The notes under the pieces are model-generated. The model ran no database searches. It was not told the DNA's origin and was given only the letters and a program-made list of their open reading frames with translations. DNA of 64,000 nt from Fragilaria radians (Eukaryota; Bacillariophyta; Fragilariophyceae; Fragilariales; Fragilariaceae). Where the stretch lies: positions 201,407 to 265,406 of the forward strand of contig CAAAJI010000015.1 of the NCBI GenBank assembly GCA_900642245.1. Reading direction: 5' to 3'. A program made the translations under genes and the position numbers. Positions within the stretch are counted from its first letter, which is position 1, and the number at the start of each line of letters is the position of its first letter. Shown here in pieces: positions 45,263 through 56,251 of this stretch.

Positions 45263-47068
45263 GAAGGAATACAGTATGATAAAAGAGGTGTAGTACTTTA
45301 CTTACAACGCACATAATATATTTATTTAGACAACTACAAAATAATGAATTGAGGAAAGCCTTGAAACGTAAGGTTCCAGAATTTCGCTTCTAATAAACTT
45401 AAGAGGAGGTTTTATAAAGGTTTGATCACTATTTTATTTGGTTTGATAGAGATACAGTGACTTAAGTGCATTTTGAGAACTAAACTTTACCTGCAAGAAG
45501 GATGAAAAAGGTTCATTTGGAGTGAATAGATTCTAGTCAGAGAGACACCTTTGGAGTTTTTCTTGAAAATTCTTAACAAGAATTTCTTGAGAAAATATGG
45601 ATCCAGACTCTTGAGTTACAGCCCTTGAAGGATTAAAAATTTAAATTAGAAGACATGGAATCCACAATTTCTAAATCATCTCACCAATGATAATGAACTT
45701 CAGATACTTTTCTCTCTGTCAGAAAAAGTTAGATATAGAGAAAATTCTTATCATGAAACATGCGAGGAATTGAACAATATATATTTTCAGTTGTATATGC
45801 TCCTGATGATGCCAATGTGTGAATGATATCTAGCGATGAAGATATTCCAGAAGTGATCCGCTCTTTTGCAACGGGTTAAATGTACAATAGTAAACAGATA
45901 AGATGACTAAGGTGCTGAACTAAGCAAGTGGGAAAATAATGTTCTGAAGAAGACAGGTAAAAAGCGCCTAATCAAAATTACAGAATAAGAGTCGTTTCTT
46001 AAGTTCATGTTTTTGAGAGAAGGGAAACTTGCTCAGCCGTCGGTGATACGCCTAGGCCATTTCAATGAACTTATAGAGCATTTTCTTGCGAGCACTCCCG
46101 GGGAGTACACTGCAAACTTATCTATGATTGTTTATCTTGGCGTTGAGAAATGAGATCTTGTCGATACAATGGCTTGGAGTTCTTATTGTTTTGGATCGGA
46201 CGAAGCTACAGGTAGGACGAATTTTTAAGTATAAGACAATGTTAATGCGAGCTGAATCTTTTTAAGCTTAAATTTCTTAAGAGCGGGAAAGAATTCGTAA
46301 ACTGTAAGTGCTGTGTTATATACCTTTGATCGGAGTAATCAAACGGAACAAAGGTGAAATTACAAAATTAGGAAATTGGTGGTGTCACTGCACGTTGAAC
46401 GAAACAAGAACAATATCATGTAATAGGACCAAAGAAGCAAGATTCCAAAAAGAAATCCATGTTTAAACTAGGACCACAATTTGAGTGGGGAAGCTTGAGT
46501 GCTGGCATCAGTTACCCAGCAGCAAGTCAGTGTGCAAGGGTTTTTGTAAGGAACAATAATGTGCAAAGTGTTACATTATCAAGTAGCACAAGGGCAGCAG
46601 CACGAATACTACAATATTGATTATGTTGGTCAACTACGTTTTTCCTCAGGAAAAATTTGGTTGATAGTTAGCCTTAGGGAACGAGTGGGGGAAAAAAATG
46701 GTGAAGGATATGACGACTAAGCAAGTAAACGGTAATAATTACAATATCAAACGAGCACCCCCCAATAAATAAAATGTGCCAGGTTTGGTATTTTGGATTT
46801 TGACTTTTACACATGTAAGATGAAAAAATTACCATATTATTCTGGAGTGATTGCTGTTTAGGCAGAAAAGGAAATTTTTGGCCACTGGCCACATCGACTG
46901 TTGAGAGGGCTGCCTCGTTGATACTAAGGAAATATAGTCCACAACTGCAATCATGTGTGATTATACTGAAAAAAGGTCCTTATCATGTGACAAAGAATTC
47001 AATTCGAATCTCCCCCACTAGCCTTAAAGGGAAAGGGAAAAACTACAACTTTCCACAAATTTCCTGTC
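45263..47068. other. Intergenic, decayed debris
   Basis: No intact gene. One plus-strand run near 46000-46150 (includes KLAQPSVIRLGHFNELIEHF) looks protein-like but unassignable. The end should hold the promoter of the secreted repeat protein. Confidence 0.35.
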
Positions 47069-48139
47069 ATGATACGGAGTTTTCTTGTTGTTTTAGCCTT
47101 CATATCAGGAACATCGTATGCGTATGTTTGCTACATCTGTGGCAGCAAATCACTTGGTGTTCAAAAGCCATCTCAGGTCTTAACTTTCCCCGGTCAACCT
47201 CAATACACATGTGAAACCTTGGCTAACTTAGGATTGCTTGGAGTACTTCCTGAGGCAAATTGTGCTGCGTTGCCCAAGGTCATTGGTATGTGCGAATGTG
47301 GACCCGTCGTAGCTCCTCTTCCTCCGTAAGTCTCGTTTTTAAACAATTGAAGATCATGGTGTGCCCTATCTCATCAAAGTTCAATTCTATTCTTTCGTTC
47401 TTTCTGAACTTTATTCATTCATTCAATCAGTGCACTCTCGACACGAATTATTGAATCCCCATCTCCAGTGATCTCTTCGTCCGAGGCAGAACGTGCTACC
47501 AGAGCTCCAACGGAAAAAGCAACATCTTCTGTCACTAGACCTCCGACTGCACCAAAGCCAATTCCGACCAATCCACCTACTCTGCCACCAACATTCGCAC
47601 CGACGTCCTTACCTAAGTCCGACTCGTCTGAAAGGACTGTTCCAGTAGGAGGTGTTGCACCCACCTCTTCTGGTACTGATGTATTGGCTCCTGTAGGAAC
47701 AGCGCCTGTTGGGTCAGCTCCTGTGGGAGGTGTTACACCCACCGCTTCTGTTACCGCCATTTCAGCTCCTGTGGGAGGTGTTACACCCACCACTTCTGTT
47801 ACTGCTATTTCAGCTCCTGTGGGAGGTGTTACACCCACCACTTCTGTTACCGAGATATCAGCGCCTGTGGGAGGTGTTACACCCACCGCTTTGGAAACAG
47901 GGACTCCTTCTCCTGTTGAGGTGATAGCCATTGCTGCTAAGCCCACACCTGCATCTACGACCATTAACGGTATGGGCAAGGATAAGTCCATGATGATGAC
48001 AATGGGGAAAGGTACGAAAACAAAAGGTAAAGATAAAAAGGAAGTCAAGACAAAAGCCGATAAGAAAGTGAAGAAAAAAGCGTCAAAAGGAAATCAGAAA
48101 GAAAAATACAAAATTCGGAAAAACAACACAGCCCGTTAG
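47069..48139 (+). CDS. Secreted Cys-rich, Pro/Thr-repeat, Lys-tailed protein, two exons
   Basis: Exons 47069-47325 and 47431-48139 join in frame (CC|T gives Pro86) to 321 residues. Signal peptide: MIRSFLVVLAFISGTSYA. Next is a small six-Cys domain (Cys 21, 24, 48, 65, 75, 77; YVCYICG...CETLANLGLLG...MCECG), a layout I associate with secreted stramenopile proteins. A Pro/Thr/Ser stalk follows (TNPPTLPPTFAPTSLPK), then 16-residue repeats of the type APVGGVTPTTSVTAIS. The C-terminus from about 275 is very Lys-rich (KGTKTKGKDKKEVKTKADKK), preceded by MMMTMGKG. Mucin-like stalks are O-glycosylated in many algae, and Lys-rich tails occur in biosilica-associated diatom proteins. A cell-wall role is a reasonable inference, not shown. 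Confidence 0.8.
47326..47430 (+). other. Intron of the secreted repeat-protein gene
   Basis: 105 bp, GTAAGT donor and AATCAG acceptor, with a T-rich tract before the acceptor. Without splicing the frame stops right at the donor (47327-47329). Confidence 0.85.
47717..47888 (+). repeat. 48-bp coding minisatellite, about 3.6 copies
   Basis: Units begin at 47717, 47765, 47813 and 47861 with GC(T/G)CCTGTGGGAGGTGTTAC. Each encodes 16 residues. The last copy is partial. Degenerate shorter forms precede it from about 47640. Differences are mostly silent, which suggests selection on the peptide or recent homogenisation. Confidence 0.9.
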
Positions 48140-48876
48140 AGGATATAATCTTGATTTCACTAAAGAAAAGTAGGTACCACTTGAAATTTCTCGAAAATGT
48201 TAATAAAGCAAATTTTCAAAGAAGGTAAATTTTCTTTTTATTTACTTTAACACAAACAAAATTGGTAAGTCATCACAAACATACCATTGATAAGATATAA
48301 TATTGAAAATTCAATCCTGGAATACATTCCATGACTAGCTAGTGTTTTGAAAAATGCAAGCCTAACAGCAGTAAATATTAGTCTCAAACTCGCATCCTTT
48401 ATAAAGAAGACCAAGCAGAAACATAGATGTTAGCTGAACATCTGTGATAGATGATAACAAGGTATCATTTCTACCAATGCAAAATAATTTCATCAAGAAA
48501 TTGGAAATATGTATCAATTCCTCTTTGCACAGGCAAATACCAAGGAAAATGAGACAGAGAAATAAGATGCATCAGGACAATGAGTAGCCACAGAAATCTT
48601 GTCTATCCACTGGCTTTTCAGTCCTTTAACAATTTCACAAAGTGTCACTTGAAAAACGGGCCTCCACTTGTTGTGATAATTGCAAATTGAGGCTGATTCA
48701 AACTCAAAGACATCTTCTCTTAGCCAGTTTGTGAATACTAAAAGTGAGAACTTGTTATAGTTAAGAGTGAATCATATAGTAAGATCATTAGAATATAGAT
48801 CTTATTGTATTGCTTGCCAAGTTAACTTTGCGGACTGTCTCCAGTAGGCTGGCACCTTCGTTAGATAAGTTTTGAT
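48140..48876. other. Intergenic, no gene recognised
   Basis: The left end is the 3' UTR of the secreted repeat gene. The right part may be a lost 5' portion of the hAT element, but no transposase motif is readable. Confidence 0.35.
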
Positions 48877-49379
48877 ATGATTAGAGCCAATACATTGGAT
48901 GATCTTGACGAGTGTATGGAATTAATGGCAGATGGCGATGAAAGTAAAAAGTTAATATTGGAAAAGGAATTGAAGGATTTTACCAATTTTTACATGCGCC
49001 AGGAGAAAAAAATTGTGCTCAATTTAAAGGGGATAATATATGTCCTAGAGGATGGTGGATGCTGCAGGGTTGCAACGAGTATCCGAATTTGGCTCGAATC
49101 GTAGTCCTGTCAATTCCAACTTCTTCTGCTGCAATTGAGAGAGTTTGGAGTGTGTTTAGCTTGATTCATACCAAGAAGCAATGCAGGTTAAAGAATGAAA
49201 CATTTAATCAATTGGCATTTGATTATGTCAATTTACAATTCTTGTCAGGTGCAGCTACAATAAATGTGTCTTCTTCAGTTGATTATTTTCTCCAACAAGT
49301 AAACGACGAAGAATTTAATCGTTTTTCCTGCAATTGTGATGAAGAGGTTATGGAGGAGGTTGAACCAGAATCAAATTAA
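48877..49379 (+). pseudogene. hAT transposase C-terminal relic
   Basis: Two frames, shifted near 49055, give the hAT-family dimerisation domain: LKDFTNFYMRQ, then GWWMLQGCNEYPNLARIV, IPTSSAAIERVWSVFSLIH, RLKNETFNQLAFDYVNLQF. The WW, the Y-P-x-L-A and the S-A-x-E-R-x-(F/W)-S signatures are diagnostic of hAT transposase C-termini. The N-terminal zinc finger and catalytic core are absent upstream. An acidic tail follows and the frame ends in TAA. The copy is inactive, but the 3' half is well preserved, so the insertion is not very old. Confidence 0.85.
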
Positions 49380-49446
49380 ACTTCAAAATTAATAATAAGT
49401 GTGTGGGTTCAATATCTAACAAGTGTTTGATTCTCATTTGTAACGT

Positions 49447-49506
49447 ACTGTAGCCGTAGAAGTAGCTAACAGCTACAGTAACTCTACAGTAAACTGTAGC
49501 TACAGT
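49447..49506. repeat. Cluster of ACTGTAG/CTACAGT motifs, possible hAT subterminal repeats
   Basis: Five copies in 60 bp: ACTGTAG at 49447 and 49493; CTACAGT at 49473, 49484 and 49500. AGCTACAGT (49471-49479) and ACTGTAGCT (49493-49501) form a perfect hairpin with a 13-nt loop. hAT elements carry such subterminal motifs for transposase binding, and this cluster lies just after the transposase relic. Confidence 0.5.
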
Positions 49507-49747
49507 GTCGTCCCGGCAACTGGCAGTGCCATGAGTCCGGTGCAGTGAAAAGGTGTCAACAAGTTTACCTACGATAGTATAGTAATACTAGCCCATAGGT
49601 CTTATCTACATGATTTCTACTGCAGACACAGTACTATGAAAATCACGCATCAGGATGTTTTTTTTGCGGCAGATATGATCCTAAAATGTACAAAGTTCTT
49701 TCTCAAAACCACTCACTTATTTATTCCTTGGTGAAACAGCAAAAAAA

Positions 49748-51115
49748 ATGGGTGAATGGACGGAAACTGCATTCCGATTTCTGGTTGAGATGTCACCTAA
49801 AGACAACCACGAGAATCTTTTCCCTCTTTCCTCTTCTGATTACCTTGGGTTTTTCTTTGCGACGTTAGGACTTTTAGTGGCCGCTGGTGGTGGGGTCGGA
49901 GGTGGAGGTATTCTGATACCCATCTACATTTTGGTGTTACATTTCTCTCCCAAGGAAGCTATTGCGCTTTCTAGCGTCACTATATTTGGAGGAGCAGTTG
50001 CCAATATGATTGTCAATTCTCAGAAACGTCATCCTTTCGCTGATCGTCCCCTGGTTGATTGGGATCTTGTCCTGATGATGGAGCCGTCCACAATTGCAGG
50101 GGCTCTCATTGGTACTTTCATTAACAAATTACTAGACGAGCACATTCTTGTTGCTATGCTGGTACTTCTTCTTTCTGCTACAGCGTATGAAACTCTTGAC
50201 AAGTCCTGTAAGCTATTTGACGCTGAGACGAGGACCATGAAGGCATCCGAGTCGTCAAATATGTTAGTTTCCCAGAATGACAACGAAAGTCAATTGGATA
50301 CTGAGAAATTGGAGCGGCTACCGTTAATGAACGGAAAGCAAACATCTTATAGCAAAGACCATGACGCAGAACATTTACCAACTAATGATGAACTCGTTCA
50401 ACTACTCGAGGACGAAAAGAAGGCACCTATCATCAATATTTTTTTGCTCATTATCATATTCGTCGTCGTGCTCATGATTAACATTGCAAAGGGGGGTGGT
50501 GATTTCAAATCACCCTTGGGAATTACCTGTGGTTCTCTCTCCTTCTGGATTGTAAATGCATTCATGTTGCTGTGGATCATTGTCATTAGTCTACAAGGTC
50601 GGAACTATTTGATTCGTCGATTTGAATTGAAGCGACGACTATCATATTGCTATGTAGAAGGTGACATCCAGTGGGATGAACGTTCCACCATTACCTATCC
50701 ACTCATATGCACGGTTGCTGGATTGTTTGCGGGAATGTTTGGGATCGGAGGAGGTATTGTTAAGGGACCTCTTATGTTAATGATGGGTGTTCATCCTGCA
50801 GTAGCATCGGCGACATCTGCATGTATGATTCTTTTTACCAGCACAACAGCCTCCACATCGTATCTTGTATTTGGCCTTATGCCAATCGATTATTGCCTTT
50901 TATGTCTCACAATCGGCTTTTTGGCAACACTCGTTGGTCAACTTGCTCTTGTGTTTTTGATGAAGCAATTCAATCGAAGTTCCTTCATTGCATTTTCCAT
51001 CGGCTTTGTCGTACTCCTAAGCGCGATTCTGATGACACTTCAATCAGTTATCTCGTTGATGCGAGGTAATCGTCACTTCTCAGGAGGGATCTGTGGAAAG
51101 GATTACACATTGTAA
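49748..51115 (+). CDS. TauE/SafE family anion (sulfite/organosulfonate) transporter-like protein
   Basis: 455 residues, intronless. It has the two-half architecture of TauE/SafE permeases: FFFATLGLLVAAGGGVGGGGI (about 35-55) with the Gly-rich half-helix motif, SPKEAIALSSVTIFGGAVANM, more TM segments to about 150; a polar cytosolic loop (about 155-225); TM segments (about 227-290); then the second half beginning near 316 with LFAGMFGIGGGIVKGPLM and HPAVASATSACMILFTST, repeating the Gly-Gly-Gly and S-x-T pattern of the first half. About nine to ten TM segments in all. Bacterial relatives export sulfite, sulfoacetate or taurine-derived anions; eukaryotic ones are poorly known. A role in sulfur-anion transport is inferred. 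No clear targeting peptide. Stop is TAA. Confidence 0.85.
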   Translation: MGEWTETAFRFLVEMSPKDNHENLFPLSSSDYLGFFFATLGLLVAAGGGVGGGGILIPIYILVLHFSPKEAIALSSVTIFGGAVANMIVNSQKRHPFADRPLVDWDLVLMMEPSTIAGALIGTFINKLLDEHILVAMLVLLLSATAYETLDKSCKLFDAETRTMKASESSNMLVSQNDNESQLDTEKLERLPLMNGKQTSYSKDHDAEHLPTNDELVQLLEDEKKAPIINIFLLIIIFVVVLMINIAKGGGDFKSPLGITCGSLSFWIVNAFMLLWIIVISLQGRNYLIRRFELKRRLSYCYVEGDIQWDERSTITYPLICTVAGLFAGMFGIGGGIVKGPLMLMMGVHPAVASATSACMILFTSTTASTSYLVFGLMPIDYCLLCLTIGFLATLVGQLALVFLMKQFNRSSFIAFSIGFVVLLSAILMTLQSVISLMRGNRHFSGGICGKDYTL

Positions 51116-51808
51116 ATCCTTAGGCGAAGAAATGATTTCCCTGGCATTTGGATCATCTCTTTGACCAGAAAGGCGTTTATCGTGTTTACTGTGATTATCC
51201 AGATGCAGAATCAACGTCAACATTGATCATGTTTCCTATCCTTGTGTGCCCTTGCCGAGTTTTTGTGAATATCCCCACTGATATATCAAGCCTGTTACTA
51301 CACCTTTTGTGTCATTCCCATGTTTACGAGTATAATCATTCCAATGCTACAACTATTCAAATTCTTAATAAATTAGCTTCAATATGATTGTTCAATGAAA
51401 AAACCATGTTCATCAACTTCATAGAAGAATTTTTCTGTCTCATTCATCATCCGATCTATGATATTTCGGTTGAAGTATTTTTTTTCTAGAATTAGCCTTT
51501 TTCCAAGGCTCGATATTTGGGATGATTTTTGCACTGACTCCTTTAGTTTAATTGATTGAGATCCCTAGTTCAATGTCCTGTCATTCCCAGCAACAAAAAA
51601 GGCTTTGAGAATTTACAAATTAGTGTCTTACATAAGTCACATCTAACCGTCTTATAAAAAATATCAAAACAAAAGAGATTGGCCATGACAAGTCAGGATC
51701 CATTTAATAAATTATTGAGCAGACGATTCTCTGAGGCACCTTTTAGACAATTATCAAGATTCCTCTTCAAGATCAAATTAGCCAAGCTAGATGTGAAAGT
51801 CATTGGAC
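51116..51808. other. Intergenic between transporter gene and LTR element
   Basis: 3' flank of the transporter gene and the target region of the Copia insertion. No gene recognised. Confidence 0.45.
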
Positions 51809-51813
51809 CTGCT
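51809..51813. repeat. Target-site duplication, left copy (CTGCT)
   Basis: CTGCT immediately left of the LTR at 51814. The same five bases lie immediately right of the other LTR at 56457-56461. Five base pairs is the usual Copia size. Confidence 0.7.
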
Positions 51814-52027
51814 TGTTAGCAAGTCTTCTATTCAGACGAAAAAGAGATAAAGAGAGTTGATAGCACAAACTAGATGCACTAAAAGTAGTGATTACTAAAT
51901 TACTCTTTACTTATTTCTGACTCACAAACTTGATGATTTACGTTCCTTGTGAAATATCCATACCCTAAATGATTAACCTAAACAAATAATCTACTAACAT
52001 GAATGAACGTAAGGGATATTCCAATAC
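51814..52027 (-). repeat. LTR (3' LTR of the minus-strand element)
   Basis: 214 bp, starts TGTTAGCAAG and ends CCAATAC on the plus strand. By eye it differs from the right LTR by about ten substitutions and two small indels (8 and 1 bp), giving roughly 95% identity. A purine-rich tract (TAGGGAGG on the minus strand, 52028-52035) sits just inside, as expected for the second-strand primer. Confidence 0.85.
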
Positions 52028-52046
52028 CCTCCCTATACCAAAACGT

Positions 52047-53811
52047 TCATTCACTCCTAACATCTTCAATACTCCTGAGAAATTTCATTGCATGTTTCTT
52101 GTAGATCTCCTGGTTCACATTCTTTGTAAAAATATCAGAATCATTATCAATGGAATTTACAAATTCAACTCTTACAATTCCGTCTTCCACATTCTCTCTG
52201 ATAAAGTGATACCGGGTGTCAACGTGCCTGCTACGTACACCGGTCGAGGAATTTTGACTAATAAATAAGGCGCCAACGTTATCGGTTTTCGCCACAATTA
52301 GAAGTTCTACATCTATTCTAATGTCTTTAAGAATGAAATATATGAATCTTATCTCCTTGACTGCTTCTGACATCGCAATGTATTCCGCCTCGCTGCTGGA
52401 TAGAGTTACTCCTCTTTGCACCTTTGAACACCAACAAACAGGCACATTTTGAAGATAAACAATGAAACCTGTTACACTAATCCTCATTTCCGGATCTCCA
52501 GCTCAATCACTGTCCGAGAATACTTTCAATTTCCAAGAGTTTTTACTGTCAAAATTTGGTTGAATTTTCAAGCAGTAATTTTTGGTGTCCAAAACGAATT
52601 TTATAACGCGAAGCATCTCCAGGTAAGTCCCATATGTTGCTTTATCCATGCACTTGGACAACTCTCTCACGGCATTGCTTAAATCAGGTTTTGAGTATTT
52701 AATTTAATATAGTTTTTCTGCAAACTCTCATGAATAGTGTCACAATCTTGATCCGGACGAGTTATTTTGAACCTCGGAGTTCCTGGAGTTCCATAGATTC
52801 TCTTATCAGAGACTTCATCGCCAAACTTATCAATTAGTTTGTTGTTTAAATGAGGTTGAAGGATTAAAATTTCACGCGTACTGATGTCTTCAATAACCCA
52901 ACAACTTAAATAATCCTTCAAGTTTCTTTCCACTTTTAAAGAAAACAATCAACTGCTGGATGTCTGTATCCTTGCCTAGAACAAGACAATCATCAACATA
53001 GATTCCAATGATCATGATATTTGTTTGATTTCTTTTGCTCAACATACAGGGGTCTGATTTATTTTCGGAAAATCCAAGGTCCTTAAGCTCACAAATTAAT
53101 TTTTTATAAAACTCTCTAGCACTCTGAACTAGTCCGTAGATGGTTTTCTTTAGTCGTAAGCATTTGATGCTTTTGATATCCATACCATTTGGAGCGTTCA
53201 TGTATATCTCTTCACTTAGTTTGCCATCTAAGAAAGCCGTTTCAACATCAATTATCGATGCTTTAAGTCCCCACATTATCTTTGCAATGAGAATAATGCG
53301 AAAACATACATCGTTAATGACTGGGGCAAAACTTTCATTAAAATCAATTCCTAGAATTTGGCTATAGCCGCAGGCAACCAATCTAGCTCAAAATATGCCG
53401 TTCCTTTTAATCTTAAAAATCCACTTGCACTTGATAGTTCTTCTTCCTTCAGGAACATCTTCTTTATTAATGACCTTCCCATACTTTCTTATTGTCCATA
53501 TCACTTAATTCTTTGTTGTTTGCAGCTCTCCATAACTCACGGTTCTTGGAGTTGGGATGATTCCATGCATTGTTGAAAGTAGTAGGTTCTAATTCGGAGG
53601 GAGAAATATTAAACAAGGTAATATTAGCTTGATCCAAGAGAATCTCCCTTCCTTGTTCAATATTCTTGATTAATTTTGAAGCTTCTGGGTTATAACTGAT
53701 CTCTAATTGCTTCAACTGACAATATACCTTATCTTTCGCTCTTTCATTCAATGCAGGCTGTTGATTAGATGAAATATCTTGATTAACTCCTATATTCTCT
53801 GTAGGTTTCAC
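52047..53811 (-). pseudogene. RT and RNase H region of the 51.8-56.5 kb Copia
   Basis: Reads from 53811 leftwards in several frames. After the pre-RT linker (NPNSKNRELW-type HPNSKNRELWRAANNKE, about 53500-53550) comes RT with ACGYSQILGIDFNESFAPV (about 53325-53380), CLRLKKTIYGLVQSAREFY and MIIGIYVDDCLVLGKD (about 52980-53030). Then RNase H with SDSD-stop-AGDP (TGA 52503-52505, where Trp is expected) and SSSEAEYIAM. A TGA also sits at 53388-53390, before the ARLVACGYSQ motif where Arg or Lys is expected. At least two frameshifts separate these blocks. Confidence 0.85.
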
Positions 53812-54405
53812 ATGAAATCATCATCCTCATCATCAACAACAAGCCTTTCAGTAGATTCCTGCATCTTTGACCATGTCTTGAAGTTTCTTTCTAACCAAAT
53901 GACATCTCTAGAGTTGATAATCCTCTTAGATTCAAGGTTTAGCATTCGAAAAACGTCATTTGAATGATCAACTGAATATCCCATAAACATACACGTAGTT
54001 CCACGATTCACTAACTTTCCTTGAATATCAGATTTAGTGGTAACAACTCCCATTTCTCCAAATGGTCTCAAACTGGAAGGTAACTTGGGTGTACTTCCAC
54101 TGATAGGGACACTTATCTTGACCCTTAAGGGATGTAATGTTAGATAAGAAAGCGACAGAGCTTGCACAATCAGACCATACTCCAGATCTGACTAGCCCTG
54201 CATCATTCAACATTGCACGGATTCGACCGTAGAGAGTCTGGAATTTCCTCTCAACTTTACCATTTCTTTGTGGAGTCCTTAGTCCAGAGAACTCGAATTA
54301 ATTAATTCACCATTTAAACAACAATAGTTGTGAAAGGCCATGTTCTCTCCAGAGTTGTTGCACCGAATGTATTTAACTTCAATTCACTCAACTCAGCCTT
54401 TGATT

Positions 54406-56136
54406 TCAAGAAAAGGCTCCAACAATAATCAGTATAATCATCAACAACAAGGGCCAGAATTTAAATCCACCGTAGCTAGCATTTTTAATGGAGCTGATGT
54501 CAATGTAAAGCCTTTCACCAGGACTTTGACTACTTCCTTTACACTCTTTCTTAACGTTCTTCTGTCTAGCTTTTGAAATCGCGCATTCTTCACATGTCTT
54601 AAATTCACCAAACAATTTGTAACCATGGATCTTAGCTGTCCTTTCCAACCTATCTGAACCGCAATGCCCCAACATGTCATGAAACTTATTAATCTCAATT
54701 CCCTTCTTGGAAATGCCTCCCAAAACAGTGTAAGCAATGGGATTGTCACAGGGACTCATTAGTATTCTCGAAACTGTTCCATCTTTAGCGTTGAAGAATC
54801 TGTCAAATGTGATCTTATTCAACCCCTTACTTAATGAGATGATTATATTGTCATTGCTGATCCTGTAGCATTTCTTCAACGCTTGATTGATGCTGAATAA
54901 ATTAATTCAAAGGTCAGGGACAAATTTAACATCTTGAAGAGTGATAGTGACGTTTGTTCCGTTGATCTGAGTGACATCTAACTTGAGGTTTCCAATCTTA
55001 GTTGCAACTAAGAGATTACCATTTCCGACTCTAATGTTTTCATTAATATCTCTAACATCAAACATTCCTCTTTCCGAAACACAATAATGTGAGCTCGCAC
55101 CGCTGTCACATATCCAAATGTCATCATCAAACTTCTCAGCATCCAATGTTGCTGCAAAGACCATATCTTGTGAATCAAAATTTGCTCGATCGCGATTACT
55201 CTGATTACCGTTACCAGAGGGATTGTAGCTTGTATTGTTTAGTTGTGAGTCCTCCTTTTTGAGTTTGAGGCAGTGTTGTTTTACATGTCCTGGCTTGCGA
55301 CAATAAGTGCAATAAATACTTCGACTCGTGTTTCCACCGTTATTACCGCCATTTTGATTTCCTCGATTCTTGCATTGGAACAATTTATGTCCAATTTTAC
55401 CACAATTCCTGCATTTTCCTTTGAATTGTCCACAATAAAGCGCCATTTCATCTGAAGCTTCACCAGTATCATCATTTGAAAATTTGTTTAATCATTCAAA
55501 ACGCAAGCTCAACTTTGATCTTATTTCACTAACAGTTAGTGGATCTTTCTCATCTCCAATCCTCCTTTCCAATCACGCAACCTGTAAATCATAATCTGTT
55601 GGTAGGTTAATCAACTCATGGATCTTGAACTGCTTTTCCGAGATTTCCAAACCCATTTCTTCAAGTCTTACACTGATATCTTCCAGCTGAGTAATCCAAA
55701 CTTCTGGATCTTCACCTTTCTTCAATGAAGAGTCTCTGAACTGTTTATCTAATTTAACCATAGAGGGAGCAGAAGTAGGCTCATACTTATTTTTAAGCTT
55801 TTCCCAATCTATAGTTGCGTTACCATCAGGATACTCCTTGATTTTGCATCCCCTCACAATGTTACATGCAACCTTTCCAAAAATGGTCTTGACATCAATT
55901 GAACGCAATAGTTCTGTGTAAGCAATTTTGTTCAATTCGATGGCATTCTTCATCTTCTTGCCCATAACCAAATCCTCATCAAACTCTTCATCTGCCTTGG
56001 GAATAGACAACTTTCCAATTAAGACATCTTTAAAGCCATATCTCTTGGCCTTTGCCAAAAACTTCTCACTCCAAATAGGCCATTCATCAGACTTACCGCA
56101 GAAAGGAATCACTCTTATAGCGCTTCAATCGGTCAT
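54406..56136 (-). pseudogene. gag-protease-integrase frame of the same Copia, broken only by TGA codons
   Basis: From ATG 56136 to about 54406 a single minus-strand frame stays coding for about 1.7 kb, interrupted only by four TGA codons: 56125-56127 (codon 4), 55573-55575, 55492-55494 and 54907-54909. It covers gag (UBN2-like), two zinc knuckles (about 55300-55430), the protease active site (about 55090-55125) and the start of integrase (GERLYIDISSIKNASYGG). The related element at 57.7-60.3 kb has Ser at the codon-4 site. The fourth stop falls in VPDL-stop-INLFS, where Copia proteins often have Trp. Confidence 0.85.
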
Positions 56137-56251
56137 CTTGACTCAAAACGTGAATGGTGAATAAATGAAAATGGTAATGAATAATATTCCCAAATAAATG
56201 TTCAACTAAAACAATGAATAGAAATGACAATAGGGTACCCATATTTAAACG

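Noticed and set aside
46860..46940. Possible second hAT signature (ATSTVERAAS) before the secreted repeat gene
   Set aside because: Only a few residues resemble the hAT pattern, and the flanking sequence does not support it.
47419..48048. 209-codon open frame antisense to the secreted repeat protein
   Set aside because: It arises because the 48-bp repeat and its Pro/Thr codons lack stops on the opposite strand. The sense strand has the signal peptide, splice sites and domain order.
52503..56127. TGA reassigned to Trp in this genome
   Set aside because: Host genes (GT32, Popeye-like) use TGA as their terminal stop, and some of the element's TGA codons fall at non-Trp sites.
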